Positions 25,327-33,331 of a stretch of 64,000 nucleotides of DNA are shown here, one piece after another. The stretch is from positions 124,001 through 188,000 of the forward strand of contig CAJTHM010000001.1 in the NCBI GenBank assembly GCA_910576125.1. Direction: 5' to 3'. The stretch comes from Lachnospiraceae bacterium (GTDB taxonomy: Bacteria; Bacillota; Clostridia; Lachnospirales; Lachnospiraceae). A program made the position numbers and the translations under genes. The stretch's first letter is position 1. Each line of letters opens with the position of its first letter. Below the pieces are notes generated by a model. That model had not been told where the DNA came from, did no database searches, and worked only from the letters and a program-made list of their open reading frames with translations.

Positions 25327-25416
25327 TGGAATGCTTTTCTTCCATGGAATGCTTTTCTTCCATGGAATGCTTTTCTTCCATGGAATGCTTTTTTTCCATG
25401 GAATGCTTTTCTTCCA
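25327..25416 (-). repeat. Five 18-bp tandem repeats in the uxaB leader
   Basis: The plus-strand unit tggaatgcttttcttcca occurs five times without gaps; one copy has a single C-to-T change. On the transcript each unit reads ATGGAAGAAAAGCATTCC, that is an ATG every 18 bases in frame with uxaB. An identical 18-base copy lies at 41055-41072 inside another gene. Confidence 0.9.
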
Positions 25417-25427
25417 TGTTCATCGCT

Positions 25428-25443
25428 ATGTAAGCGCTTACAT
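25428..25443. promoter_or_regulatory. Perfect 16-bp palindromic operator (LacI/CcpA type, cre-like)
   Basis: ATGTAAGCGCTTACAT is a perfect palindrome with the central CG of LacI-family operators and fits the catabolite cre consensus TGWAARCGYTWNCW at every position. It covers the predicted uxaB start point, so a bound repressor would block transcription. Either the LacI protein encoded next door or CcpA could bind. Confidence 0.8.
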
Positions 25444-25448
25444 TTCCT

Positions 25449-25477
25449 ATCATACATCCAAATATTTTTTACGTCAA
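25449..25477 (-). promoter_or_regulatory. Promoter of the uxaB-uxaA-GH4 operon
   Basis: On the minus strand TTGACG (25477-25472), 17 bases, TATGAT (25454-25449). The start near 25442 falls inside the palindromic operator and makes a leader of about 142 bases that contains the 18-bp repeats. Confidence 0.75.
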
Positions 25478-25506
25478 TAATCAAATCTATTTGTTAAAAA
25501 AATATC

Positions 25507-25534
25507 TTGCAAAAAAAGCTGCATTTGCTATAAT
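25507..25534 (+). promoter_or_regulatory. Promoter toward the LacI-family gene
   Basis: TTGCAA (25507-25512), 16 bases, TATAAT (25529-25534). It would give a leader of about 300 bases that runs through the dispersed repeat at 25563-25650 before reaching the regulator ATG at 25848. No other gene was found in this 540-base divergent region. Confidence 0.65.
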
Positions 25535-25562
25535 TTTAATAGGACTTTTTTGAAACTACTTA

Positions 25563-25650
25563 CACTCACGAGCGGTGGGATTTTCCGCCATATCCGCAGA
25601 ATCTTCCTCTCGCGAGTCTGGTTGCATGGTAGTTTTTTGTGACCGCCAGT
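25563..25650 (+). repeat. Dispersed structured repeat, copy 1
   Basis: The segment starting ACTCACGAGCGGTGG aligns without gaps over about 80 bases with the reverse complement of 41540-41620. The first 11 bases and ATATCC, GAATC and CG-GAG blocks are the same, and most differences are transitions. In both copies ACTCACGAG can pair with a segment about 45 bases later (CTCGCGAGT here), so it may be a structured RNA or an old mobile repeat. Confidence 0.5.
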
Positions 25651-25847
25651 ATGCATCGCGTCCGGCACGGGGCCATGCAATGGGGCAGGATTCTTCTCTG
25701 CCTTATACTGCATAATGCCAGAATTCACCATACCGCATTGGTTAAACGTATGTGGCCGGCGTTATGTGGTCAGGTTACTCGGAAATTTTAACTGTTAAGC
25801 AGTATAAATGCCGTTTATATAGATTCCTGTGCCGATGAGGAAGACCA

Positions 25848-26855
25848 ATGACGATTTACGATATCTCCGAAAAGGCCGGCGTCTCCATCGCTACTGTCTC
25901 CCGCGTACTCAACGGCAGCAGCAGCGTCAGCGAGAAGACCAGGCAAAAGGTGCTGGATGTCATCGAGCAGTACGGGTACACTCCCAATGCTTTCGCGAGA
26001 GGCTTAGGGCTGAATACCATGAAGACCATCGGTATCATGTGCGCGGACAGTTCCGATCTGTACCTTGCCAAGGCAGTCTACTATATCGAGCAGAAGCTTA
26101 GGGCCAGCGGCTACGACAGCCTGCTGTGCTGTACAGGCTATGAGCTGGCCTCCAAAACGGCCTCCATGAATCTGCTGATTACGAAAAAGGTAGACGGCAT
26201 CATTCTGGCGGGCTCCAATTTCGTCTACGAAAAGGATCAGGACAACAGGTACATCGCGGAAGCCGCCGCCCAGATTCCGGTGATGCTGCTGAACGCCTCC
26301 ATGGACGCGCCCAATGTATACAGCGTCATGTCCGATGACTACACATCCATGTACGAGGCCACCCGGCAGATGCTCTCCGACGGCATTGAGGACATCCTGT
26401 ACTTTTACAATTCCCAGTCCTACAGCGGTAAGAAAAAACTGGCCGGTTTCCGGGCTGCAATGGCGGAGGCACATCCCGGGCAGGAGCCTCTGACAGAGTT
26501 CTATCGCGGCTCCCATGAGGATATCCACGCCATGGTCAGACATCTGAATGCAGTACGGGACAAAGGCGCCCGGTTCCATGGCGTCATTGCCGCGGATGAC
26601 ACGCTGGCGCTTGCCGCCGTCAAATACGCCGCGGAGGCAGGGTATCGGATTCCGGAGGACTTTTCCGTCATAGGATACAACAATTCCATGCTCACCGAAT
26701 GCTGCGAACCGGAACTGACCAGCATCGACAATAAGCTGGAGACCCTCTGTCAGCACCTGATCACCACTCTGCTGGGCATCCTGGAGGAAAGAGAGATGCC
26801 GAAGAAGACCGTCTTCTCCGGCGAAATCATAAGAAGAGGCACCACCCGCAAGTAA
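25848..26855 (+). CDS. LacI-family transcriptional regulator of galacturonate genes
   Basis: The protein has 335 residues. The N-terminal HTH and hinge are typical (MTIYDISEKAGVSIATVSRVLNGSSSVSEKTRQKV), followed by a periplasmic-binding-like domain (TIGIMCADSSDLYLAKAVYYIEQ, VDGIILAGSNF, VIGYNNSMLTECCEPELTSI). It is transcribed away from uxaB and directly precedes uxaC by 42 bases, so it probably forms an operon with uxaC. The palindrome at the uxaB start is its likely operator; tagaturonate, galacturonate or another uronate would be the inducer. The inducer is inference. Confidence 0.9.
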   Translation: MTIYDISEKAGVSIATVSRVLNGSSSVSEKTRQKVLDVIEQYGYTPNAFARGLGLNTMKTIGIMCADSSDLYLAKAVYYIEQKLRASGYDSLLCCTGYELASKTASMNLLITKKVDGIILAGSNFVYEKDQDNRYIAEAAAQIPVMLLNASMDAPNVYSVMSDDYTSMYEATRQMLSDGIEDILYFYNSQSYSGKKKLAGFRAAMAEAHPGQEPLTEFYRGSHEDIHAMVRHLNAVRDKGARFHGVIAADDTLALAAVKYAAEAGYRIPEDFSVIGYNNSMLTECCEPELTSIDNKLETLCQHLITTLLGILEEREMPKKTVFSGEIIRRGTTRK

Positions 26856-26897
26856 CCCATGGAACGAAAAAACATCGATATAAAATCAAGATCATGA

Positions 26898-28322
26898 ATG
26901 GAGGAAAAGAACATGAACGAATTTATGGACAAGGATTTCCTGTTGGAATCGGAGACAGCCAAAAAGCTGTTCCACGATTATGCGGAAAACACACCGATAC
27001 TGGATTACCATTGCCATATCAATCCGAAAGAGATTGCGGAAGACCGCCGTTTCGATAATATCACGCAGGTATGGCTGGGCGGCGATCATTACAAATGGCG
27101 CCTGATGCGCTCTTTCGGCGTGGAGGAGAAATATATCACCGGGGACGCCTCCGATTATGAGAAATTCTGCAAATGGGCGGAATGCCTGGGCAAGGCCATC
27201 GGCAATCCCCTGTTCCACTGGAGCCATCTGGAGCTGCAGAGATACTTCGGCTATCACGGCGTGCTGAACAAGAAGACGGCAGACAAAGTATGGAAGCTGT
27301 GCAATGAAAAGCTGGCTGAGTCCTCCATGAGCGCCCGCAATCTGATCAGGCAGAGCAATGTGACCCTGATCTGCACCACGGACGATCCTATCGATTCCCT
27401 GGAATGGCACAAGAAAATCGCGGAGGACGACACCTTTGACGTAAAGGTGCTTCCCGCCTGGAGGCCTGACAAGGCCATGAATATCGAGAAACCGGATTAC
27501 CTGAACTATCTGGATCAGCTCTGCGAAGTCACCGGCATAAACGAAATCAACAGTTTCGCCGCCCTGAAAGCCGCCCTGAAGCAGCGGATGGAGTATTTCG
27601 CTTCCATGGGCTGCAATGTCTCCGATCACGGCCTGGAATATGTCATGTACTATCCCGCCAGCGATGACGAAATCGAGGCCATTTTCCTGAAGAGACTGAA
27701 CCGGATGATTCCCACCAGGGAAGAACAGCTGAAGTTCAAGACGGCTTTCATGGTATTCGTGGGCAGAGAATACCACAGACTTGACTGGGCGATGCAGCTC
27801 CACTTTGGCTGCAAGCGCGACAACAATACCAAAATGTACGGGCTGCTGGGCCCTGACACCGGCTACGACTGCATCAACAACGACGCTCCCTCCGCGCAGA
27901 TGGCGGATTTCCTGAACGCTCTCTGCAAGACCGACGAGCTTCCCAGGACCATCCTGTACAGCCTGAATCCCAACGACAACCAGTCCATCGGCACCATCAT
28001 CGGCTGTTTCCAGGACTCCAGCGCCGTGGCCAAGGTTCAGCAGGGCAGCGCGTGGTGGTTCAACGATCACAAGACAGGTATGCGGGAGCAGCTGATTTCC
28101 CTTGCGAACCTGGGCAACCTTTCCGGCTTCGTGGGAATGCTCACAGATTCCAGAAGCTTCCTGTCCTACACCAGGCATGAGTATTTCCGCAGAGTCCTGT
28201 GCAACCTCATCGGCTACTGGGTAGAAGGCGGCGGCTTCCCGGCTGATATGGATACTTTGTCCGAAATCGTCAAGGATATCTCTTATTACAATGCAAAGAG
28301 GTATTTTAAGTTTGATATTTAG
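26898..28322 (+). CDS. uxaC: Uronate isomerase (glucuronate/galacturonate isomerase)
   Basis: Converts galacturonate to tagaturonate (and glucuronate to fructuronate), the first step of the pathway completed by UxaB and UxaA. The 474-residue length is normal. It belongs to the amidohydrolase fold: the metal-binding HCHINP lies near residue 38 (ILDYHCHINPKEIAEDRRF). ICTTDDPIDSLEWH and the C-terminal MLTDSRSFLSYTRHEYFRR, with the conserved Asp-Ser-Arg, are both present. GGAGG lies in front of the ATG. It shares a direction with the LacI gene and ends before a strong hairpin. Confidence 0.95.
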   Translation: MEEKNMNEFMDKDFLLESETAKKLFHDYAENTPILDYHCHINPKEIAEDRRFDNITQVWLGGDHYKWRLMRSFGVEEKYITGDASDYEKFCKWAECLGKAIGNPLFHWSHLELQRYFGYHGVLNKKTADKVWKLCNEKLAESSMSARNLIRQSNVTLICTTDDPIDSLEWHKKIAEDDTFDVKVLPAWRPDKAMNIEKPDYLNYLDQLCEVTGINEINSFAALKAALKQRMEYFASMGCNVSDHGLEYVMYYPASDDEIEAIFLKRLNRMIPTREEQLKFKTAFMVFVGREYHRLDWAMQLHFGCKRDNNTKMYGLLGPDTGYDCINNDAPSAQMADFLNALCKTDELPRTILYSLNPNDNQSIGTIIGCFQDSSAVAKVQQGSAWWFNDHKTGMREQLISLANLGNLSGFVGMLTDSRSFLSYTRHEYFRRVLCNLIGYWVEGGGFPADMDTLSEIVKDISYYNAKRYFKFDI

Positions 28323-28401
28323 GAATCGCAAACTGTACCAGCAGCCGTCTCTGACACAACAGGCTAATCCGCAGTAACCTTGATTGAATAGCAACTCCAA
28401 A

Positions 28402-28448
28402 ACAGGGTGCAGGACCTTTGTCAAATCACCAAAGGTCTTGCACCCTGT
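28402..28448. terminator. Shared terminator between uxaC and the DNA methyltransferase gene
   Basis: ACAGGGTGCAGGACCTTTG pairs with CAAAGGTCTTGCACCCTGT (19-base stem, one G-T pair, nine-base loop). The T-run (CTGTTTTGG) lies on the minus-strand exit, so it serves mainly the methyltransferase operon and probably also stops uxaC transcripts. Confidence 0.8.
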
Positions 28449-28489
28449 ATTAACATTCCTTCATCAGTCCCGCCGGGTAAGTTACCACT

Positions 28490-29899
28490 CTAATCCTCGT
28501 CCGCGAATATTTTCTCCAGGGCCTCTCCCATCCGCTCCACCAGCCCCACCACCAGCGCGTTGCCCATCATGAACCTGCGCTTGTTCAGCGGCATCTCCAC
28601 CACTTTTCCCTCTGTCAGGCAGTACTTCGTGTGGTCTGTGGGAAATCCCTGAATCCGCTCTGTCTCCCCTGCTGTCAGAAGCCGGATTCTTCCCGTCCGC
28701 TTATCCTTTACGATATGAGTAGTCCTGCTGAAGCTCCCTTCGGAGGTCAGCATGGTCCGGGCCGGCTTGTCATACTCGTCCACCATGGGAATCGCTCCCT
28801 CCGAAAAGACATAGGAATGCCCGTTAGCCGCTTTCCGCAGAAGCTTTTTGGCCCCTTTCTGATACTGCCAGGTATTCCTCTGTTCCTTAGAAAGGCTCTG
28901 CACGGACTCATCGCTGCGGGTAATCTCCGGGGAAGTGTAGTACAGCCTCTCCTCAGGGATAAAGTATGTCTCCTCCACATCCCCGGACTCCATGATATCC
29001 CCCAGTGTCATCCGTTTCCCCTGGTATTCCGGGACGGTCTTCGCCGTATAGATGACGCCGTCTTTCATCATGCCCGCGTTCTCGAAGCCGAATTGGAAAG
29101 ATGCCGACAGCTCCCCAATGCTTACCGGCAGCTCCCTCATTTTGACCTGCCCCGGCTCCACGGAACCCACCGGAAATGTCCCGGCAAAGAAACCCTCTCT
29201 GGATATCACAGCCGCTGCGCTGTCCCTGCGTGCCTCCTCATCTGCCCTGGAACGCTCATAGCCCACGGCCCTCTCCTGTCTGCCACAATAAACCGTATCT
29301 TCTCTACAGGCAAAAAGGAAAGTCCTCCTGCGCCTCTGCGGAAGCCCATAGTCCGCCGCGTTGATGACACGCCATTCCACCGTATACCCCTCATCCCGGA
29401 AGCAGGCCAGCATGATGCCGAAATCCCTGCCCCGCTGACTGGCCGGGGATTTCAGGAGCCTGTCCACATTTTCCAGCAGCACAAAGGGAGGACGCTTGAC
29501 TTCCAGGACCTCCCGGATCGACCACCACAGAATGCCTTTCTTTCCCTCCAGCCCCCTGGATGTAGCCAAAGACGAAGCCACGGAATAATCCTGACACGGA
29601 AAACCGCCAACTAATAGATTGAAATCCGGTATCAGGCTTTTGTCCACCTCTTCGATATCTACATTTGTAGTGTCATGACCGGCATTGTCCAGACATGTCC
29701 CAAAGTGATACACATAGCAGTCATGGGCATACTGGGTCTTCTTTTCCGCAGGCTCCCACTGGCTGAACCACACTGTCCGCCATTTTTCTTCCATGGAAGG
29801 CCCCCCTTCCATTCTCATATCCTCCGGCGTCCGAATGCCGTTCAGGCCGCATCGGAATCCGCCCACTCCTGCAAACAGTTCACAGACCGTCCTCTCCAT
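28490..29899 (-). CDS. DNA (cytosine-5) methyltransferase
   Basis: The protein has 469 residues. Conserved motifs are in order: I CELFAGVGGFRCGL, IV GGFPCQDYSVA with the catalytic Cys, VI VLLENVDRLLKSP, VIII GLPQRRRRTFLFA, IX RLLTAGETERIQGFP and X RRFMMGNALVVGLVERM. The region between VIII and IX reads the target, which cannot be told by eye. A short insert after motif I (RMEGGPSMEE) carries a 15-base match to the 18-bp repeat of the uxaB leader. No restriction gene was seen beside it, but a Vsr gene ends 47 bases upstream, so it may be a solitary methylase with its repair partner. Confidence 0.93.
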   Translation of the reverse strand: MERTVCELFAGVGGFRCGLNGIRTPEDMRMEGGPSMEEKWRTVWFSQWEPAEKKTQYAHDCYVYHFGTCLDNAGHDTTNVDIEEVDKSLIPDFNLLVGGFPCQDYSVASSLATSRGLEGKKGILWWSIREVLEVKRPPFVLLENVDRLLKSPASQRGRDFGIMLACFRDEGYTVEWRVINAADYGLPQRRRRTFLFACREDTVYCGRQERAVGYERSRADEEARRDSAAAVISREGFFAGTFPVGSVEPGQVKMRELPVSIGELSASFQFGFENAGMMKDGVIYTAKTVPEYQGKRMTLGDIMESGDVEETYFIPEERLYYTSPEITRSDESVQSLSKEQRNTWQYQKGAKKLLRKAANGHSYVFSEGAIPMVDEYDKPARTMLTSEGSFSRTTHIVKDKRTGRIRLLTAGETERIQGFPTDHTKYCLTEGKVVEMPLNKRRFMMGNALVVGLVERMGEALEKIFADED

Positions 29900-29946
29900 C
29901 GGAACATTTCCTTTCCTTTTTCTATCGCATCACGCTTTCAGGACCG

Positions 29947-30399
29947 TCACGCTTCTCCGTCTGCCTCCCCAAGCCGGATGTCGAAGATGACTTCCTCTAT
30001 GGTCCGGACACACTCATCCGTCTTCTTGAGGATATCCTTTCCCCAGAAATGTATCACTGTCCATCCCATGAAGAGCAGGCGCTTGTCGATTTCACTGTCC
30101 CGCTCTATGTTGTCCTGGATCTTCCTGACCCAATACTTCCCATTATTTCCTTTTTCCACTTTGGGCTTCAGCACTTCCCAGTCCTTTCCGTGGAAAAACT
30201 CGCTGTCGCAGAAAATGGCAAGCTTGTATTTCGTCAGACAGATATCGGGACTGCCAGGCAGTGCTTTGTAATTCTTTCGATAATGATAGCCCTTTTCCCG
30301 CAGAGCCTTCCGCAGAGCCACCTCGATGGAAGTGTCCTTTCCGCGGATATGGCTCATGGTCTTGCTTCTCGTCTCAGTGACGTTCTTAAATGTGCGCAT
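29947..30399 (-). CDS. vsr: Very-short-patch mismatch repair endonuclease
   Basis: Nicks DNA at T:G mismatches that arise by deamination of 5-methylcytosine, protecting the sites modified by the adjacent methyltransferase. The 150-residue protein has the family signature (RSKTMSHIRGKDTSIEVALRKALREKGYHYRKNYKALPGSPDICLTKYKLAIFCDSEFFHG in successive blocks, the Asp of PDI and the FxH being active-site positions) and a final WxVIHFWGKDI. Zinc-site Cys residues of E. coli Vsr are not all present. The start overlaps the stop of the deacetylase gene (TAATG). Confidence 0.92.
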   Translation of the reverse strand: MRTFKNVTETRSKTMSHIRGKDTSIEVALRKALREKGYHYRKNYKALPGSPDICLTKYKLAIFCDSEFFHGKDWEVLKPKVEKGNNGKYWVRKIQDNIERDSEIDKRLLFMGWTVIHFWGKDILKKTDECVRTIEEVIFDIRLGEADGEA

Positions 30400-31094
30400 T
30401 ACAGCAGCACTTCCCGATTTGTACCGTAGAATATGTCATCCCGTCCCGACATCATTTCCAGAAAACGCTCAAACTGCTCCCAGGCATTCCTGAAGTCAAA
30501 TTCGTAACTATGTCCCCAGACATACAGAATCTGCTGTCTCTCCGGCTTCAGTTCCAGGAACTGCTTTCCCAGCTCGAACAATTTATCCGGCTCCATGATG
30601 TGGTATACTGTCGGACAGAATTGATACAAATCATCCTGTCTGTCGAAGTTGTAAGATGCTATTGTAGTACGTGCATATTGAATCCCCGTGCGCTGCTCCA
30701 CCAGCCGGGCCACATGAGGCGTAAAGTTCACGCCGCCTCCCGGATATGCCATGCCGACTACCTCATATCCCGCTATCCGGCTTAAATTCTCCCGGTCCCG
30801 CTCCACCTGTCTCACGATTTCCTCGTCATCCTCCACTTCTGCCAGATTCGGATGGGTCAGGGTATGGGCCGCAATCTCATGCCCGGCATAGATATCCCGC
30901 ACTTGTGCAGGGTCTACCTTTATATGATCGACATGCGCACCCTCCCTGATCAGATAGCCGTCTTTTCCCAGCAGCTCTGAATTCAGGTTGAAAGTTCCTT
31001 TCATTCCATATTTGTTCAAAAGCCCTATCAGCCGCTTGTCCTGGGTCACGCCATCGTCGTAGCTGAAGGTAAGCGCCTTTTTCCATTCCATCAT
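30399..31094 (-). CDS. Polysaccharide deacetylase (NodB fold) without signal peptide
   Basis: The protein has 231 residues. NodB motif 1 is ALTFSYDDGV (the two Asp), motif 2 is HEIAAHTLTHP (metal His pair), and later GMAYPGGGVNFTP and a final ILYVWGHSYEFD block are present. Such enzymes remove acetyl groups from GlcNAc polymers, but the lack of a signal peptide or membrane helix points to a cytoplasmic small substrate. It overlaps the RNA methyltransferase gene upstream by four bases and the vsr start by one base, so all are one transcript. Confidence 0.88.
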   Translation of the reverse strand: MMEWKKALTFSYDDGVTQDKRLIGLLNKYGMKGTFNLNSELLGKDGYLIREGAHVDHIKVDPAQVRDIYAGHEIAAHTLTHPNLAEVEDDEEIVRQVERDRENLSRIAGYEVVGMAYPGGGVNFTPHVARLVEQRTGIQYARTTIASYNFDRQDDLYQFCPTVYHIMEPDKLFELGKQFLELKPERQQILYVWGHSYEFDFRNAWEQFERFLEMMSGRDDIFYGTNREVLL

Positions 31095-31945
31095 ATCGTC
31101 TCCTTTCCGCCCGCCCCGACGGGTCTTTTTGCACTTCTCTGTCTCGTCAGTTCATACATCATCACAGATGCCGCACAACTCACATTAAAGGAAGAGGCAT
31201 AGGAATCCTCCGCCATGGGAATCGTGCAAAGGACATCGCACATGTCCTTAAAATTCTGGTTCAGCCCCATGGTCTCATTTCCGATCATGAGCATCACAGG
31301 CGCGGTCAGATCCACGCCGTAGACCGGAACCTGCTTATGCGCCGTAGTCCCGATGATCTGAAAAGCGGGACATCTCTTTCTGACATCCGCCACGAAATTC
31401 CACAAATCATTGTTGTCCGAAACTCTGACCACAGGCAGCTTGAAAAAAGAACCCATGGCCGACACCACCACATCCGGGTCATACAAATCCACGCCGTGTC
31501 CGGTCATAATCAGCAAATCCGCCCCAAGGGCATCGCAGGAACGAATCATCGTGCCCAGATTTCCCTTGTTGGAAGGCCTGTCAAAGAGAACGATGAAAGG
31601 ATTCTCGGACAGATAGCTCTCTTTGAGCTTGTCCTCCCGCATCTCAATGACAGCCATCAGTTCAGAAGTATCCGTCTTGCCGCTGAGCTCCTCCATCAGT
31701 TCTGCCGTCAAACGATAGTTCACTTCTGTGCTCACCGTCTTCAGCAGATTGTCTGCCCAGTCGGAAAGCCTGCCTGTCCCGAACAAAAAGGACTTCACAT
31801 GCCATCCCTGCCGCACCGCCTCATTGATGCTGCGGACCCCTTCCACAAAAAATTCCCCGGCCTTGTACCTTTTGTTGCGGTTGGTCTTCAGCACCTGAAA
31901 ATGCTGATATATGTTATTCCGTGTATAAATATCCGTCGTTGCCAT
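31091..31945 (-). CDS. SpoU/TrmH-family RNA 2'-O-methyltransferase
   Basis: The SPOUT knot motifs are seen: LFDRPSNKGNLGTMIRSCDALG (motif 1), MLMIGNETMGLN (motif 2) and IPMAEDSYASSFNVSCAASVMMYE (motif 3). The N-terminal part (KTNRNKRYKAGEFFVEGVRSINEA) is the RNA-binding L30e-like domain. The ATG at 31945 (MATTDIYTRN, 284 residues) has GAGGA upstream and is preferred to the first possible start at 32074. It methylates a ribose in rRNA or tRNA; the site is unknown. First gene of the set with the deacetylase, vsr and the DNA methyltransferase. Confidence 0.9.
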   Translation of the reverse strand: MATTDIYTRNNIYQHFQVLKTNRNKRYKAGEFFVEGVRSINEAVRQGWHVKSFLFGTGRLSDWADNLLKTVSTEVNYRLTAELMEELSGKTDTSELMAVIEMREDKLKESYLSENPFIVLFDRPSNKGNLGTMIRSCDALGADLLIMTGHGVDLYDPDVVVSAMGSFFKLPVVRVSDNNDLWNFVADVRKRCPAFQIIGTTAHKQVPVYGVDLTAPVMLMIGNETMGLNQNFKDMCDVLCTIPMAEDSYASSFNVSCAASVMMYELTRQRSAKRPVGAGGKETI

Positions 31946-32136
31946 TCTTGTCCTCTTCGCCGCCTCCGGCCGGTTTCCGCCCGTCTCCTCTCCGTCCGGA
32001 AAAAGACGGGGAAGTCTGCGGCCTGTCATAAAAAGGGCTGTCACATTTTGGAAAGCAGATAGATACCGCTCCATGCAACAGCCCCTGAGTCATCTGAAAT
32101 GCCCTCTTAACAGAATCACTGCAATTCCATTGGCGC

Positions 32137-32245
32137 ATTAAGGAATTGTCTACAAATAACTGATGCGAGTTTCTAGCCGTTTTCCTTGGATTTTTGGGCT
32201 TTCTTCTAAAGAAGTTGCATCAGTTATTTTCCGACAGTTCCTAAT
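32137..32245. repeat. Near-perfect inverted-repeat element (109 bp, MITE-like or long hairpin)
   Basis: The left arm (32137-32166) and right arm (32217-32245) are inverted copies of about 29 bases. The innermost 13 bases (AAATAACTGATGC / GCATCAGTTATTT) are perfect, and outside them AGGAATTGTC faces GACAGTTCCT with one mismatch. A 50-base centre remains. The right edge contains the butyrate kinase stop codon (TAG at 32243-32241). It fills most of the gap between buk and the RNA methyltransferase and could also end transcription. Confidence 0.75.
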
Positions 32246-33308
32246 AGGTTTTCGCCTCTTCCCGGCCATTCATTACGCGCAGAGCGCCCTGTGCCAGCGC
32301 AAGCAGCTCGTCCTCACCGGGATATACGGTGAAAGGCGCGATCCATTCCGCCCGCTCTTTCAGTACGGCCACCACATCGGCGCCGTAAGCGATGCCGCCC
32401 GTGACGATAATCTGGTCTACCTTGCCATTGAGCACGCAGGCCATGGAACCGATGTCCTTGGACACCTGCAGCAGGAAAGCTTCCTTGGCTTCCGCCGCTT
32501 TCTCGTCGCCCTCATTGGCGCGCTTCGTAACCTCCCGCATATCGTTGGTGCCCAGATATGCGTTAAATCCGCCTTTTCCTATCAATTTTCCGTATACTTC
32601 TTTCTCGGTATATTTGCCAGAGAAGCACATCTTTACCAGCGCTCCACATGGCACGCCGCCTGCCCGCTCAGGTGAGAAAGCGCCGTCTCCGTCAAAGGCG
32701 CTGAACACATCGATGACCTTTCCGTTCTCATGGGCGCCCACGGATACACCGCCGCCCATATGGACCACGATCAGGCGCAGGGACTCATAGTCCTTGCCGA
32801 TTTCCGCCGCATAGCGCTTTGCCACTGCTTTCTGGTTCAAAGCGTGGAAAATACTGCCTCTGGGCAGTTCCGGCACGCCGGAGTACCTGGCGATGGGCAT
32901 CAGCTCGTCCACCACCACGGGATCTACGATATAGGCGGGTACGCCGATGGAATCCGCGATTTCCTTTGCCAGGATACCGCCTAAGTTGGAGGCGTGCTGT
33001 CCCTGTACGCCGACTTTCAGATCCGCCAGCAGTTCCTCGGTCACGGCATAGGTACCGCCGCAGATAGGCTTCAGCATACCGCCGCGGCCTACCACTACGT
33101 TCAGGCTCTTTAAATCGAAATTCTTGGATTCCAGCAGATCCGTGATAATCTTCTTGCGGAAATCCTTCTGGTCTACAATGGTGGCATACTGGCTGATTTC
33201 CTCAGTGGAATGCCGCAGCGTCTCTTCAAATAACAGATTCTCGTCCTCGAACACGCCGATTTTCGTGGAGGTGGAACCCGGATTAATGATCAAGCTTTTA
33301 ATGGACAT
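32241..33308 (-). CDS. buk: Butyrate kinase
   Basis: Makes butyrate and ATP from butyryl phosphate, the energy-yielding last step of fermentation. The 355-residue protein is of the acetate-kinase (ASKHA) fold: [14 protein letters not shown] is the N-terminal phosphate loop, [14 protein letters not shown] and [25 protein letters not shown] hold the catalytic blocks, and [11 protein letters not shown] is the adenosine motif. It follows ptb by 23 bases. Together they convert the butyryl-CoA produced by the operon at 41.9-48.7 kb. Confidence 0.96.
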   Translation of the reverse strand: MSIKSLIINPGSTSTKIGVFEDENLLFEETLRHSTEEISQYATIVDQKDFRKKIITDLLESKNFDLKSLNVVVGRGGMLKPICGGTYAVTEELLADLKVGVQGQHASNLGGILAKEIADSIGVPAYIVDPVVVDELMPIARYSGVPELPRGSIFHALNQKAVAKRYAAEIGKDYESLRLIVVHMGGGVSVGAHENGKVIDVFSAFDGDGAFSPERAGGVPCGALVKMCFSGKYTEKEVYGKLIGKGGFNAYLGTNDMREVTKRANEGDEKAAEAKEAFLLQVSKDIGSMACVLNGKVDQIIVTGGIAYGADVVAVLKERAEWIAPFTVYPGEDELLALAQGALRVMNGREEAKTY

Positions 33309-33331
33309 CTTCTCTTCCTCCTGATTTATAA

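Noticed and set aside
25327-25416. Possible CRISPR array from regular repeats
   Set aside because: Units are 18 bases with no spacers between them, and no cas gene is near; it is a minisatellite.
25434-25453. Longer UxaB start at 25453 with MEEKHS repeats as N-terminus
   Set aside because: It begins in the promoter/operator zone, while the ATG at 25300 has a strong AGGAGG and directly precedes the cofactor-binding motif.
26892-28424. 510-codon minus frame opposite uxaC
   Set aside because: UxaC on the plus strand is unmistakable; the antisense frame has no domain and no start signal.
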